NCBI RefSeq assembly: GCF_017876405.1
Contig: NZ_JAGINW010000001.1
Coordinates: 2,679,203 to 2,743,202, forward strand
Direction of reading: 5' to 3'
DNA from: Kibdelosporangium banguiense
GTDB taxonomy: Bacteria; Actinomycetota; Actinomycetes; Mycobacteriales; Pseudonocardiaceae
Length of the DNA stretch: 64,000 bases
The position numbers and the translations under genes were made by a program. This document shows, one piece after another, positions 11,101 through 18,759 of this stretch (positions are counted from its first letter, which is position 1; every line of letters begins with the position of its first letter). The notes under the pieces are model-generated. The model saw nothing but the letters and a program-made list of their open reading frames with translations. It was not told the origin of the DNA and made no database searches.

Positions 11101-11225
11101 ACCTCGCCCTCGACGACTCAGCCGCGGCCTCGGCATTCGCCGACGAAGCCGTCCGCCTGGCCGGCAAACGAGGCCAACGCGCAGCAGCCGCAAGAGCCCG
11201 GGAAGTGCGGTTGATGTGCACATGA
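8124..11225 (+). CDS. SARP/AfsR-type transcriptional regulator (HTH-BTAD-NB-ARC-TPR)
   Basis: The 1033-residue protein has an OmpR-like winged helix (residues about 5-95, with PKLRVLLAALLLRAN and YALRLRRALGD). A BTAD domain follows to about 245 (SYRKVHRILAEDLGISPGP). An NB-ARC ATPase comes next, with Walker A GPPGVGKTA near 292-300 and Walker B MLLLLDNA near 370. About 400 residues of TPR-like helices end the protein. This is the standard architecture of large SARP regulators such as AfsR, which activate secondary-metabolite or developmental genes. ATG 8124 and ATG 8130 are both possible starts. The gene diverges from the LamG gene across 208 bp, so local control of that gene is plausible but unproven. 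The opposite strand holds only shadow frames. Confidence 0.92.
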   Translation: MIMTELGFGVLGAIEVTRAGSPVTINGPKLRVLLAALLLRANTTVSVDRIAHRLWGDLPPATAKKNIQVYALRLRRALGDETGSVIETQPDGYLIRLRPEQLDLLRFRSLTDAARDAGDLDAELDLLTEALSCWRGPALSDVPSESLRQDEVVQLEEARLRAEERRVDISLELGRHGEVLGELTRLTHDHPWQESFWAQLITAQHRSGRLGDALASYRKVHRILAEDLGISPGPRLQAAHRAVLDGPAVETVRPASPTVCQLPSDVDRFVGREDLIDRLTGPSRRRNVVISGPPGVGKTALAVHVAHLSRRRYPDGQLYMNLQGYGPDPPLTAEAALARFLGTLGVAQDQVPADPEDRAALFRSIFMGRKMLLLLDNAVHIDQVRPLLPTEPDCMVLVTSRGDLRGLSVEQVALGVLTGEESRAVLAGLLDDFRTQAEPDALAGLADACAHLPLALRIAGANLAANPHRGIAEYTDAMTSTGRLTELAIDDDEQSAVRVAFDQSYLRMPEACRSFFRLLGLTPGPDISSAAAAALAGVPHTEAIRTLNRLAEVSLIDPTTPGRHRLHDLIREYAADRAETEDGPENTTAALSRFASYYLHSAATAARLLYPSTSRRPLPEPAGPPPPLNTEQEALSWLDEERYNLVAAITWAATHPVLSHYAWQFVDVLRVYLQARGHHLEVVAACTAALESARRSADRAAEVALLNVLGLISHNVSEYDRSTAYHRQALTAAREINDLDAEADALRNLGRDRSQCGEPTAALQYYREALVVSRKAGNVEGEALAMNYIGTAHTSAGRARTAVHWHQRAVDLAKRSGSRETLFRSLSGRAVARWSLSRLDDAISDHQQVLEYCREVGQPFGELAALIGLAETTFELGRIDEAQSLAGEALRLGQELGDKRGEATARELVATIHRHRGEPDAAIEGYLEAFRLVTAIGFGYGEPSVLLGLAAAYRAIGEPRRALTYSEEALTRLRLAGQLLLEPQALTEIAEDHLALDDSAAASAFADEAVRLAGKRGQRAAAARAREVRLMCT

Positions 11226-11227
11226 AG

Positions 11228-11431
11228 TCAAGCGAGCAGCTCGGCCAGGGCGGTTCGTGCGCTCTGCAGGCTGGAGATCTTGTAGTCCAGGCCGTGCAGC
11301 TCTTTGAGCAGACGTTCGGTGACCTCTTCGCAGAAGATCAGTTCCGGGCCTGGTCCCTGGACGCACGGCAGGACTTCGCGGATGACGCTCGTGGGCAGGC
11401 CGGCGGCCAGCAGGGCACGGATGCAGGAAAC
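11228..11431 (-). pseudogene. MerR-family regulator remnant (C-terminal half only)
   Basis: On the minus strand a frame ending with TGA at 11228-11230 reads IRALLAAGLPTSVIREVLPC, then a coiled-coil-like tail (ERLLKELHGLDYKISSL). This matches the second half of a MerR-family regulator: the end of the HTH domain plus the dimerisation helix. The frame is closed by an upstream TGA at 11432-11434, and no start codon or DNA-binding wing precedes it. Sequence further upstream shows no MerR N-terminus in any frame. It is therefore a truncated gene. A longer open frame over the same bases (11118-11468) has a composition unlike a protein and is not the gene. Confidence 0.7.
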
Positions 11432-11802
11432 TCACGCCGCTCGACAGACCTGTGCATAGAAACCCCAATCCGGAGAATAACCAACCAGTTACTGATAGTA
11501 GTTACCTGTCTGGAGCGGCGAAACGGCAAACGCATGAATCCACGCGGAGTGGTGACCCCCGATGACTCATTCCGGTGGCCACTCACGCCGAGAGACGGCA
11601 ACCACGCCCATTCGACCCGAATTCAACCCAGCCGCATCCCTCACGAGTGACACCACCAGGCACAACGCTGGTCCAAGCGCAACGCGCCCAGCGCTGGTTC
11701 AGAAGAAGCCCGCACCGTGGGGGCTTGGGGGGCTCGGCCCCCCAAAATAATTCGAGGCGACCTGGTTCGCGCTGTCCGCGAACACAGATCGCCCGAGACG
11801 AG
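11432..11802. other. Non-coding stretch between MerR remnant and tRNA-Lys
   Basis: No convincing gene. The segment from 11460 to 11510 is unusually AT-rich for this DNA and contains GTTAC twice, 13 bp apart, which could be an orphan operator of the lost regulator. From 11692 it contains copy A of the hairpin repeat described separately. Confidence 0.5.
11692..11745 (+). repeat. Hairpin repeat, copy A
   Basis: A 54-nt element beginning CGCTGGTTCAGAAG, running through CGCACCGTGGGGG, and ending in a 9-bp stem TTGGGGGGC-TCG-GCCCCCCAA (11725-11745). It is one of three copies in the window. Relative to tRNA-Lys on the minus strand it lies 57 nt past the tRNA 3' end, in the orientation that copy C has after tRNA-Phe. 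It may act as a terminator or processing signal for the tRNA transcript (inference). Confidence 0.8.
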
Positions 11803-11875
11803 TGGGCCCCCGGGGGATCGAACCCCGAACCCGCGGATTAAAAGTCCGCTGCTCTGCCAATTGAGCTAGAGGCCC
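11803..11875 (-). tRNA. tRNA-Lys (anticodon UUU)
   Basis: The minus strand folds as a complete 73-nt cloverleaf. The acceptor GGGCCTC pairs with GGGGCCC (one T-G wobble), with discriminator A. The D arm is GCTC/GAGC, and the anticodon stem GCGGA/TCCGC encloses loop CTTTTAA (anticodon TTT). The T arm is CGGGG TTCGATC CCCCG. No CCA is encoded. Confidence 0.96.
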
Positions 11876-11922
11876 TCGCGCTTAGCGTACCGACCTGGCG
11901 CCACCGACTTTCAGAGTGTTCC

Positions 11923-12417
11923 TCACATGGCCATGACCAGCATGTAGGTCATGCCCAGGGCCATGACCAGACGTGGTGTCCTGGCTGGACGGCGAGCGGT
12001 CCATAAGGCGTACAGGACGAAGTACCCGGCCAGGGTCCAGGCGATGGCTGGGAGTGCCAGGCCGGGGCTGTGGATGGCCCAGGGGCCGGACATGTGATGA
12101 GCGTCATGGTGGCTGGCGGCGAGCATGTAGGCCATGGCGGCGCTGGGGATGGCTATGTCGTGGCGGGCGCGTACGAGGGCGCATGTGGTCAGGAGGCAGA
12201 AGAGGGTCAGCCAGCTGGCGGGTGACAGGGGGCCACCGATGGGTGATGACATCACTGCCATGCCTGTGCTCATGACTGTTTGGGCGACGTCGGCGGCGCG
12301 GTCCTGGTCGGGGTAGTCGGGGTGCCGCCCGGCTTTGGCCAGGCGGCGGGCGTGGTAACCGGCGGTTGCCAGGAACGCTGCTGTCAGCAGCCACCGGATC
12401 CATTCGGGGCCGGCCAT
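11923..12417 (-). CDS. DUF5134-like integral membrane protein
   Basis: A 164-residue protein with about five hydrophobic segments: near WLLTAAFLATAGYHARRL, the middle ASWLTLFCLLTTCALV, AAMAYMLAAS, AIAWTLAGYFVLYALW and the C-terminal VMALGMTYMLVMAM. A His-rich loop (SHHDAHHMSG) lies between two membrane segments, as in the DUF5134 family, whose function is unknown. Start ATG 12417 (MAGPEW) is preferred. An upstream in-frame ATG at 12462 would overlap the preceding Cys-rich gene. The gene begins 7 nt after that gene's stop, so the two are probably co-transcribed. The loop histidines could bind metal (inference). Confidence 0.75.
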   Translation of the reverse strand: MAGPEWIRWLLTAAFLATAGYHARRLAKAGRHPDYPDQDRAADVAQTVMSTGMAVMSSPIGGPLSPASWLTLFCLLTTCALVRARHDIAIPSAAMAYMLAASHHDAHHMSGPWAIHSPGLALPAIAWTLAGYFVLYALWTARRPARTPRLVMALGMTYMLVMAM

Positions 12418-12424
12418 GCCCCCG

Positions 12425-12640
12425 TCAGGAGTGGGTGGTGGCCAAGAGCGCGTCCAGCGCACCGTCCTTCACGTCGCTGACCAGCGCGTGCAGCTGGGCG
12501 AGGCTCATCTGGATGCGCTGCCCGAAGTCGTCGGTGATCACGACTCGCTGTTCGTCGGTCGCGTCGGGGTCGATCCACAGTTCCGGGCAGCCGCAGTTGC
12601 ACTGTCCGCAGAAGGTGGCGATCCGCTCGAGCTTGCTCAT
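12425..12640 (-). CDS. Small Cys-rich protein, function unknown
   Basis: A 71-residue protein starting at ATG 12640 with AGGA about 11 nt upstream. Residues 11-18 hold four cysteines in a C-x2-C-x-C-x-C pattern (CGQCNCGC), suggesting a metal or iron-sulphur site. The rest is hydrophilic, with VVITDDFGQRIQMSLAQL and an acidic, helical C-terminus. I recognise it only as a conserved-looking actinobacterial hypothetical protein. It directly precedes the DUF5134-like gene on the same strand, and the Cys cluster together with the partner's His-rich loop hints at a shared metal or redox role (inference). Confidence 0.7.
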   Translation of the reverse strand: MSKLERIATFCGQCNCGCPELWIDPDATDEQRVVITDDFGQRIQMSLAQLHALVSDVKDGALDALLATTHS

Positions 12641-12849
12641 GGTCCGTGCCGTCCTGGAGGGTGGGGCGAAAATTCCGACGAGCTACACAAGCAGAGCGGC
12701 TGAGGTGAGGACCATCGGGCAATCAGGCGATTGGGTTGCTCGCACGGGGGATATCGCTCCGTGACTGTGTGTCATGCCGGATCACAGGCCGGTTACTGAC
12801 CGGTGGTATCGCGCGTGGCTGCAACATGCGTGGTGTTGACTCTGCAAGC

Positions 12850-14178
12850 ATGGGAGCTCCGGTCAGTGCGCCGCCGACGCAGCGGGGTGACTCCGTGCGA
12901 CGGATCGCCCGCTCGACACGGACCACGCCAGGGCGGCTGGGGATCATCGCGGGTGCGCTCGTGGTGCTCAGCGTGCTGACGGGGTTTGTCGCGGCGCTGG
13001 CGTTACAGATGAAGCTGGACACGATCACCGGCCTGGCCGAGCATCGTGAGCCGCTTTCGGCTGCCGCGCAACAGATCTACCGCTCGCTGTCGGACGCCGA
13101 CGCGACCGCGTCGAGTGCGTTCCTCTCTGGTGGCTCGGAGCCCGCGCAGCTGCGTGAGCGCTACGAGATCGACATGGCGCAGGCCGGCGCTGCGCTGGCG
13201 AAGGCCGCGTCGGACATCGGTGGCATCGCTGAGGCCGAGAAGCAGGTCGACACGCTCGGCCAGCAGTTGCCGGTCTACACGGGCCTGGTGGAGACGGCCC
13301 GCACGAACAACCGGCTGGGCCTGCCGATCGGTGCGGCCTACCTGCGTGAGGCCTCCACGCTGATGCGGTCGAAGATCCTGCCCGCGGCCGAGGAGCTCTA
13401 CCAGATCGACATCGGCCGGTTGACCGACGAGCAGGATGACGCCACCAGCTTTCCCTGGCTGTCGGTCACGCTCGGGGTCCTGCTGCTGGGCGCCTTGATC
13501 GCCGCTCAGGTGTACCTCACCCGCAAGACGAACCGGCTGCTGAATGTCGGCCTGCTCGTCGCGACGATCGCCGTCGGGCTGGCGTTGATCTGGGGCGGTG
13601 TGGCGGGTTTTGTGTCCGCCGCGGCTGTGGACAGAGCCAGGGACGAGGGTTCCAAGCAGGTGGACGTCCTGGTGCAGGCCAGGATCGTGGCGCTGAAGTG
13701 CCGTGCCGACGAGACGCTCACGCTGGTCGCACGTGGTGACGGTGCCGCCTACGAGAAGGAATGGCAGGAGCTCGCGCCCGCCATCTCCGGCAAGGGCGGC
13801 GACCGCGAACTGCTCGGCCAGGCCCGGGACATCGCCGCCGACTCGGCGATCCGCGACCAGGTGACCTCCGCCATCCAGAGCTCGCAGGCCTGGCAGGACG
13901 CGCACCGCAGGCTGCGGGAGCTGGACGGCAGTGGGCAGTACGACGAAGCCGTCAAACTGGCCATCGGGACGGACGAGAAAGGCGCGGCCGTCTCGTTCAA
14001 CAAACTGGACCAGGATCTGTCCAACGCGATCCAGAAGGGCCGGGAGAAGTTCGTCGAGGCGACGGGCGCGGCTGAGAACGCGTTGGGCGGGCTGGTGCCC
14101 GGTGTCGCCGTACTCGCGTTGATCGGCGCTGGGGGTGCCTTGTTCGGGATCAGGCAACGGCTGCGGGAGTACCGGTGA
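12850..14178 (+). CDS. glnX: GlnX-like membrane sensor of the PknG pathway
   Basis: About 442 residues. One transmembrane helix lies near 31-55, a long extracytoplasmic domain to about 200, two helices at about 201-222 and 229-255, a second extracytoplasmic domain, and a final helix near 413-436. Position directly before a glutamate-binding lipoprotein and pknG matches the mycobacterial Rv0412c(glnX)-glnH-pknG order. There GlnX relays amino-acid binding by GlnH across the membrane to PknG. The start is uncertain: ATG 12850 is given, but GTG 12895 has the better ribosome site (GCGGGG 8 nt before it) and would still include the first membrane helix. The stop overlaps the next start. Confidence 0.87.
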   Translation: MGAPVSAPPTQRGDSVRRIARSTRTTPGRLGIIAGALVVLSVLTGFVAALALQMKLDTITGLAEHREPLSAAAQQIYRSLSDADATASSAFLSGGSEPAQLRERYEIDMAQAGAALAKAASDIGGIAEAEKQVDTLGQQLPVYTGLVETARTNNRLGLPIGAAYLREASTLMRSKILPAAEELYQIDIGRLTDEQDDATSFPWLSVTLGVLLLGALIAAQVYLTRKTNRLLNVGLLVATIAVGLALIWGGVAGFVSAAAVDRARDEGSKQVDVLVQARIVALKCRADETLTLVARGDGAAYEKEWQELAPAISGKGGDRELLGQARDIAADSAIRDQVTSAIQSSQAWQDAHRRLRELDGSGQYDEAVKLAIGTDEKGAAVSFNKLDQDLSNAIQKGREKFVEATGAAENALGGLVPGVAVLALIGAGGALFGIRQRLREYR

Positions 14179-15137
14179 TGAAACGAGTCGCTCTGCTGCT
14201 CACAGCATTGACGGTATTGACGGCTTGCGGTGCGCCGGGCCGTCCGGTCGACCTGGCCATGGTGACCTCAGTGGACCGTCCCACGCCGGACGGTTCCGGC
14301 GCCGGGAAGATCAGCGAGAACAACGCGCCGGCGCCTGACTGCGGCGACCCGACGGTGAGCCTACGGCCCAACGGTCTGGCGACCAGCGACGGCTCGACGA
14401 TGGACAAGATCAAGAAACGTGGCCGGCTGATCGCCGGCGTGGACCAGAACACGTTCCTGTTCGGGTTCCGCAACCCGGCCACGGGCAATCTCGAGGGCTT
14501 CGACATCGACATGGTCCGCCAGATCGCCAAGGCGCTGTTCGGCGACGAGAACAAGGTCCAGTACAAGGCGATCAGCTCGCGTGACCGGGAGCGGGTGCTG
14601 ACCGACGGCGAGGTCGACATCGTGGTCCGGACCTACACCATCAACTGCGAGCGGCTGCAGAAGATCGCGTTCTCGTCGGTCTACTACGTCACCGGCCAGC
14701 GGGTCCTGGTCGACAAGCGGTCGGCTGTGAAGGGCCTGGAAGACCTGGGCGGCAAGAAGGTCTGCGCGAACTTCGGCTCGACGTCGCTGACCGCGATCGC
14801 CAAGCACCCGGCCAAGCCCGTGCCGTGGCAGGCGGTCAACTGGTCGGACTGCCTGGTGATGATGCAGCAGGGCCAGGTCGACGCGATGTCCACCGACGAA
14901 CTGATCCTCGCCGGGATGGCCGCGCAGGACCCGACCGTCAAGATCGTCGGGCCGAAGCTGAGCGAGGAGCCGTACGGCATCGGTATTCCCAAGACGAACC
15001 CGGACATGGTGCGCTATGTCAACGCGGTGCTGGACAAGATCCGGGGCGACGGGACCTGGCAGCGCAGCTACGACGCATGGGTCGGCTCGCGTACCGGGGA
15101 GGCCGCCTCGCCGCCGGCCCCGAAGTACCGGGACTGA
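14178..15137 (+). CDS. glnH: GlnH-like glutamate/aspartate-binding lipoprotein
   Basis: The 319-residue lipoprotein precursor has lipobox LTAC with the lipidated Cys at residue 17. It is followed by a type-3 periplasmic amino-acid binding fold (GFDIDMVRQIAKALFG, VRTYTINCERLQKIAFS, KKVCANFGSTSL, MSTDELILAGMA, YGIGIPKTNPDMVRYVN). In mycobacteria GlnH binds Asp/Glu outside the membrane and signals through GlnX to PknG rather than serving an ABC importer. No permease genes lie here, which agrees. ATG 14178 overlaps the glnX stop by one base; GTG 14175 directly before it is an alternative. A lone pair of cysteines in the binding domain may form a disulfide. Confidence 0.92.
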   Translation: MKRVALLLTALTVLTACGAPGRPVDLAMVTSVDRPTPDGSGAGKISENNAPAPDCGDPTVSLRPNGLATSDGSTMDKIKKRGRLIAGVDQNTFLFGFRNPATGNLEGFDIDMVRQIAKALFGDENKVQYKAISSRDRERVLTDGEVDIVVRTYTINCERLQKIAFSSVYYVTGQRVLVDKRSAVKGLEDLGGKKVCANFGSTSLTAIAKHPAKPVPWQAVNWSDCLVMMQQGQVDAMSTDELILAGMAAQDPTVKIVGPKLSEEPYGIGIPKTNPDMVRYVNAVLDKIRGDGTWQRSYDAWVGSRTGEAASPPAPKYRD

Positions 15138-15151
15138 GTAGGGGGATTCCG

Positions 15152-17707
15152 ATGGCCAAGTGTCAGACACCGGGGTGCCCCGGCCAGACCGCGTACGGCA
15201 AGTGCACCACCTGCGGCACACCGGAACCGCCATGGCAGCCGCCCCAGGAGGAGCCCGCCACCGGCTGGTTCCGCCCGCCGGACGTGCTGAGCGGGTCGCA
15301 GGCCTCGCCGCAGAAGCCGAAGCCCAAGCCGGCGGCCGATGAGGACGAGACATTCAAGATCAAACCTGTGCCGCCGCCCAGCCCGCAGACCCAGCCCGCG
15401 CCCGGCCAGTGGGGCCAAGGCCTGCCCGTGCCCGCCGTGCAGCCGCAGCAGAACATGCACGTGCCCGCGATGGACGCACCGCAGCCGACGAGTGTGCTCG
15501 CCTCGGTCGAGCCGACGCAGAGCATCGTCCCGCCGAAGCCGGTTGTCGAGCAGCCGACGCCCACCACGGGCGCCAAGCCGGTCAGCGATTCCGTGCCATT
15601 CCCCGGGCCTGGCCATGGCACCGGTTCACGACGGACAGGTTCGCGCGCGGCCGGACGTCGTGGGCTTGGCGCCGGGCTAGTCGAGGTCCCACCGGTCCCG
15701 TACCGGGATCCGACCTCTGCCGTGATGACGGATCCCGTTGTGGCAGAGAACAAGCGCTTCTGCAGCAATTGCGGTGGCGCGGTCGGCCGTGGCACCAACG
15801 GGCAACCGGGTTCACCGCAAGGCGAGTGCCCGAAGTGTGGCGCCGCGTTCTCGTTCCGCCCCAAGCTGCAGCGCGGTGACGTGCTCGGCGGTCAGTACGA
15901 GGTGCTCGGCTGCCTGGCGTACGGCGGTCTTGGCTGGATCTATCTGGCCAAGGACCACAACGTCAGCGATCGCTGGGTGGTGCTCAAGGGCCTGATCGAC
16001 ACCGGTGACCAGACCGCGATGGCCTCGGCCGTGGCCGAGCAGCGATTCCTGGCCGAGGTCGAGCACGCGAACATCCTGAAGATCTACAACTTCGTGCAGC
16101 AGCCGGACCCGGCGACCGGGACGTCGGTCGGCTACATCGTGATGGAGTACATCGGCGGCCAGTCGCTGCGGCAGATCGCGCTGGAGCACCACCGCACGCT
16201 CGGCCGCGCCGAGCCGTTGCCGATCGGCCAGGTGCTGGCGTACGGCCTGGAAATCCTGCCCGCCATGGGATACCTGCACAGCGTCGGCCTGTTGTACTGC
16301 GATCTCAAGCCGGACAACGTGATCCAGACCGACTCGACGTTGAAGCTGATCGACCTCGGTGCGGTCCGCCGGGACGACGACTACACGAGCCCGCTGTTCT
16401 TCACCCTTGGCTACAGCGCTCCCGAGCTGGCCGAGCGCGGCGCGTCCGTGGCGTCCGACATCTACACCGTCGGCCGGACACTTGCCGTGCTGTCGATCGA
16501 ATTCACCGGCTACACCGGGAAATACCGCGACAGCCTGCCGGGCCCGGACGAGGTCCCGCTGTTCAAGCTCTTCGATTCGTACTACCGGGTGCTGCGCCGG
16601 GCCACGCACCCCGACCCGGACCGCCGGTTCGAATCGGCTGAGGACATGGCCGAACAGCTGACCGGTGTGCTGCGGGAAGTGATGTCCCTCGGCACGAACC
16701 GGCCACGCCCTGGACTGTCCACTGTGTTCGGTCCGGAACCCAGGACCTTCGGCGCCACAGTGCAAACCGATGAACGCGGTGTCTCACTGTCGGTGCCCGA
16801 TCCGTCCGAAGTGGTCGGTGCGTTGCCGGTCCCGCAGGTCGACACCGACGACCCGGCCGCGGGCATCCTGGCCACGGTGGTCGCCAACGATCTGAACGAA
16901 CTCGTCGAGGCGCTGGCGGTCGCACCGCAGAACTCGGTCGAGGTCCGGCTGCGGATGTTGCGTGCCCGCACCGAATTGGGCGACATCGCCCGCGCGTCCG
17001 GCGAGCTGGAAATGGCCCGCAGGCTATCAGGCAACCCGCACGACTGGCGACTGCACTGGCATCGCGGGCTGCTCGAGCTCGCCATGCGCCGCCCAGCCGA
17101 GGCCCGCAACGCCTTCGACGCCGTGTACGACGCACTGCCCGGCGAGGCCGCGCCCAAACTCGCGTTGGCCATCAGCGCCGAATACATGCGCGACTACTTC
17201 GGCGCCGCCCGCTTCTACGAGCAGGTCTGGCGCACCGACAGGTCGTACGTCAGCGCGGCGTTCGGCTTGGTCCGCGTCTACCTCGCGCAGGGCGCCCGTG
17301 CCGGAGCGATCGAAGTCCTGGAGTCCGTCCCGGACAACTCCAGCCACTACGTCACCGCCCAGGTCGCCGCCATCAAGATCAAGGCCCGTGCCCACGAGGT
17401 CACCAAGCTCGCCGAGCCCGACCTCTACGACGCGGCCCGCCGTCTCGAACGCCTCGCCCTGGACGCCGAACGCCGTACGCAGCTCTCCGTCGAAGTCCTG
17501 GAGGCCGCGTACGGCTGGGTCCGCGCCGGTCGCCCAGGCGGCGGCCAGACCGGCGGCACAGTTCTCGGCTGCGACCTGTCGGAACGAGAACTGCGCTTCG
17601 GCCTCGAACGCTGCTACCGCGCCCTGGCCCGCCTGGCCAGCACACCCGAGCAACGCCACGAACTGGTCGACCGCGCCAACGCGATCCGCCCCCGCACGCT
17701 TACGTGA
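15152..17707 (+). CDS. pknG: Serine/threonine protein kinase PknG
   Basis: An 851-residue protein with AGGGGGA before ATG 15152. Residues 4-21 hold a small Cys motif (C-x4-C-x8-C-x2-C), followed by about 170 Pro/Gln-rich residues. A rubredoxin-like site has C204/C207 and C226/C229. The kinase domain follows: YGGLGWIYLA, Lys about 279 in VVLKGL, catalytic Asp about 384 in YCDLKPDN, DLG about 401. The C-terminal 300 residues are TPR-like. As in mycobacterial PknG, the kinase lacks a classical HRD (YCD here). PknG controls glutamate/2-oxoglutarate metabolism through GarA-type FHA proteins. It is longer than the roughly 750-residue mycobacterial enzyme because of the N-terminus. Its end overlaps the next minus-strand gene by 8 bp. 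Confidence 0.97.
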   Translation: MAKCQTPGCPGQTAYGKCTTCGTPEPPWQPPQEEPATGWFRPPDVLSGSQASPQKPKPKPAADEDETFKIKPVPPPSPQTQPAPGQWGQGLPVPAVQPQQNMHVPAMDAPQPTSVLASVEPTQSIVPPKPVVEQPTPTTGAKPVSDSVPFPGPGHGTGSRRTGSRAAGRRGLGAGLVEVPPVPYRDPTSAVMTDPVVAENKRFCSNCGGAVGRGTNGQPGSPQGECPKCGAAFSFRPKLQRGDVLGGQYEVLGCLAYGGLGWIYLAKDHNVSDRWVVLKGLIDTGDQTAMASAVAEQRFLAEVEHANILKIYNFVQQPDPATGTSVGYIVMEYIGGQSLRQIALEHHRTLGRAEPLPIGQVLAYGLEILPAMGYLHSVGLLYCDLKPDNVIQTDSTLKLIDLGAVRRDDDYTSPLFFTLGYSAPELAERGASVASDIYTVGRTLAVLSIEFTGYTGKYRDSLPGPDEVPLFKLFDSYYRVLRRATHPDPDRRFESAEDMAEQLTGVLREVMSLGTNRPRPGLSTVFGPEPRTFGATVQTDERGVSLSVPDPSEVVGALPVPQVDTDDPAAGILATVVANDLNELVEALAVAPQNSVEVRLRMLRARTELGDIARASGELEMARRLSGNPHDWRLHWHRGLLELAMRRPAEARNAFDAVYDALPGEAAPKLALAISAEYMRDYFGAARFYEQVWRTDRSYVSAAFGLVRVYLAQGARAGAIEVLESVPDNSSHYVTAQVAAIKIKARAHEVTKLAEPDLYDAARRLERLALDAERRTQLSVEVLEAAYGWVRAGRPGGGQTGGTVLGCDLSERELRFGLERCYRALARLASTPEQRHELVDRANAIRPRTLT

Positions 17708-18539
17708 TCAGCCGCACTTCCGGGTGCACCGGCTTGTCGAACAACGTTGTCCGCTGCCCACGCAGGTGCAGGGCGAAGAACGCGTCGATGTAGGTCCGCT
17801 GGATCGCGATACTCCGCTGCGGGTCGATGGTGCCGATCGCGCCGGTCAGTGTGTCGTGGGGCAGTGGCGTGCCGCGGTTGATCTGGGCGAGCAGGATCTG
17901 GATGTCGGCGAAGCTCATGTGCTCGGCGGTGGGCAGGTACACATCCCGTTTCCAGCCCGTGGAGTTCGCCCAGAACGTGCCCCAGTCGTCGGAAAACGAA
18001 GTGTCCTGAGCGCGTTCCCGCATCACGCGTGCGTTGTCCACACCACGCCCCAGGCCTTCGAAGCGGTCAGGGAATTCGACCGGCCCGGTGAAGGTGTGGT
18101 CGATCGTGACGACCAGGTAACCGCGGCTGGCGAGATCCTCGACCAGCACGGTGCCCATCGACCGCGAGTTCGCGCCACCCGGTGAGTAGATGATCACCGT
18201 TCGGTCGCCGGGGATCGCAGGTGCATCGACCCTGCTGTGCGTCCGAGTCCCTGCGAAATCCGCCATTCCCGGTGTGACACCGACCTGTCCGGCGTTGTGG
18301 TCGTAGAAATCCGCGACACCCGGTTCGAGGTGCTGGGCGACGGGGCGCACCGACGGCCAGGCCGGGTACCAGAGAGAGATCATGAGCTCACGCGGTTTCG
18401 CGGACCACGGGTCGATCCTGCCGCTGTCGACCAGATGCAGCTCGGTGGTGCCGACGGGAAAGAGGCCGGTCGGGCGCGGGAGGGCAAGCCGCGCCGGAGC
18501 CGCCACGGCTGTGCCTGCCGGGATCATCAGCGCTGCCAC
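17700..18539 (-). pseudogene. PAF-acetylhydrolase/lipase-like gene lacking the catalytic core
   Basis: The frame matches the ends of actinobacterial platelet-activating-factor acetylhydrolase-like lipases. It has the N-terminal GTTELHLVDSGRIDPW and RELMISLWYPAW, then VLVEDLASRGYLVVTIDHTF, and the C-terminal MSFADIQILL and YIDAFFALHLRG. The middle part that should carry the nucleophile elbow (GHSxGG) and the catalytic Asp is absent: the protein jumps from VEFPDRFEGL to SFSDDWGTFW, about 100 residues short. The start is also disturbed. A good signal-peptide start with AAGGA (ATG 18562, MRRKIV) is in another frame that stops quickly; the in-frame start is a GTG at 18539 or ATG at 18527. An in-frame internal deletion plus a start frameshift fit a decaying gene. 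Confidence 0.7.
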
Positions 18540-18633
18540 CAGCAGCGCACAATTTTCCTTCGCATGCGGCCATGCTCGTGATTCGCGCAGGCCGCGACAT
18601 CTGCCGGTCGCTGCCGGCCGGACTATCCGAAAG

Positions 18634-18759
18634 TCATAGATCGACCAGTCCGGCCTCGTAGGCGATGATCGCGGCCCGGACCCGGTTGGGCACGTCCAGC
18701 CGGCGCAGAATGGCGCTGACAAAGACTTTCACCGTTCCTTCGACGATGTTGAGCCGCCA
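18634..18759 (-). pseudogene. LuxR-type response regulator remnant (C-terminal HTH only)
   Basis: The frame ending at TGA 18634-18636 reads LNIVEGTVKVFVSAILRRLD, then VPNRVRAAIIAYEAG. This is the recognition helix and end of a NarL/LuxR-type HTH domain. Nothing upstream in this frame encodes a receiver domain. The preceding bases belong to a different protein in another frame (next entry). The remnant has no start and is a deletion product. Confidence 0.75.

Noticed and set aside
11118..11468. Minus-strand open frame over the MerR remnant
   Set aside because: The MerR sequence is in a neighbouring frame; this frame reads as low-quality Pro/Arg sequence.
14825..15151. N-terminal extension of the pknG frame
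   Set aside because: It lies inside glnH and has no ribosome site; ATG 15152 has AGGGGGA upstream and begins the conserved Cys motif.
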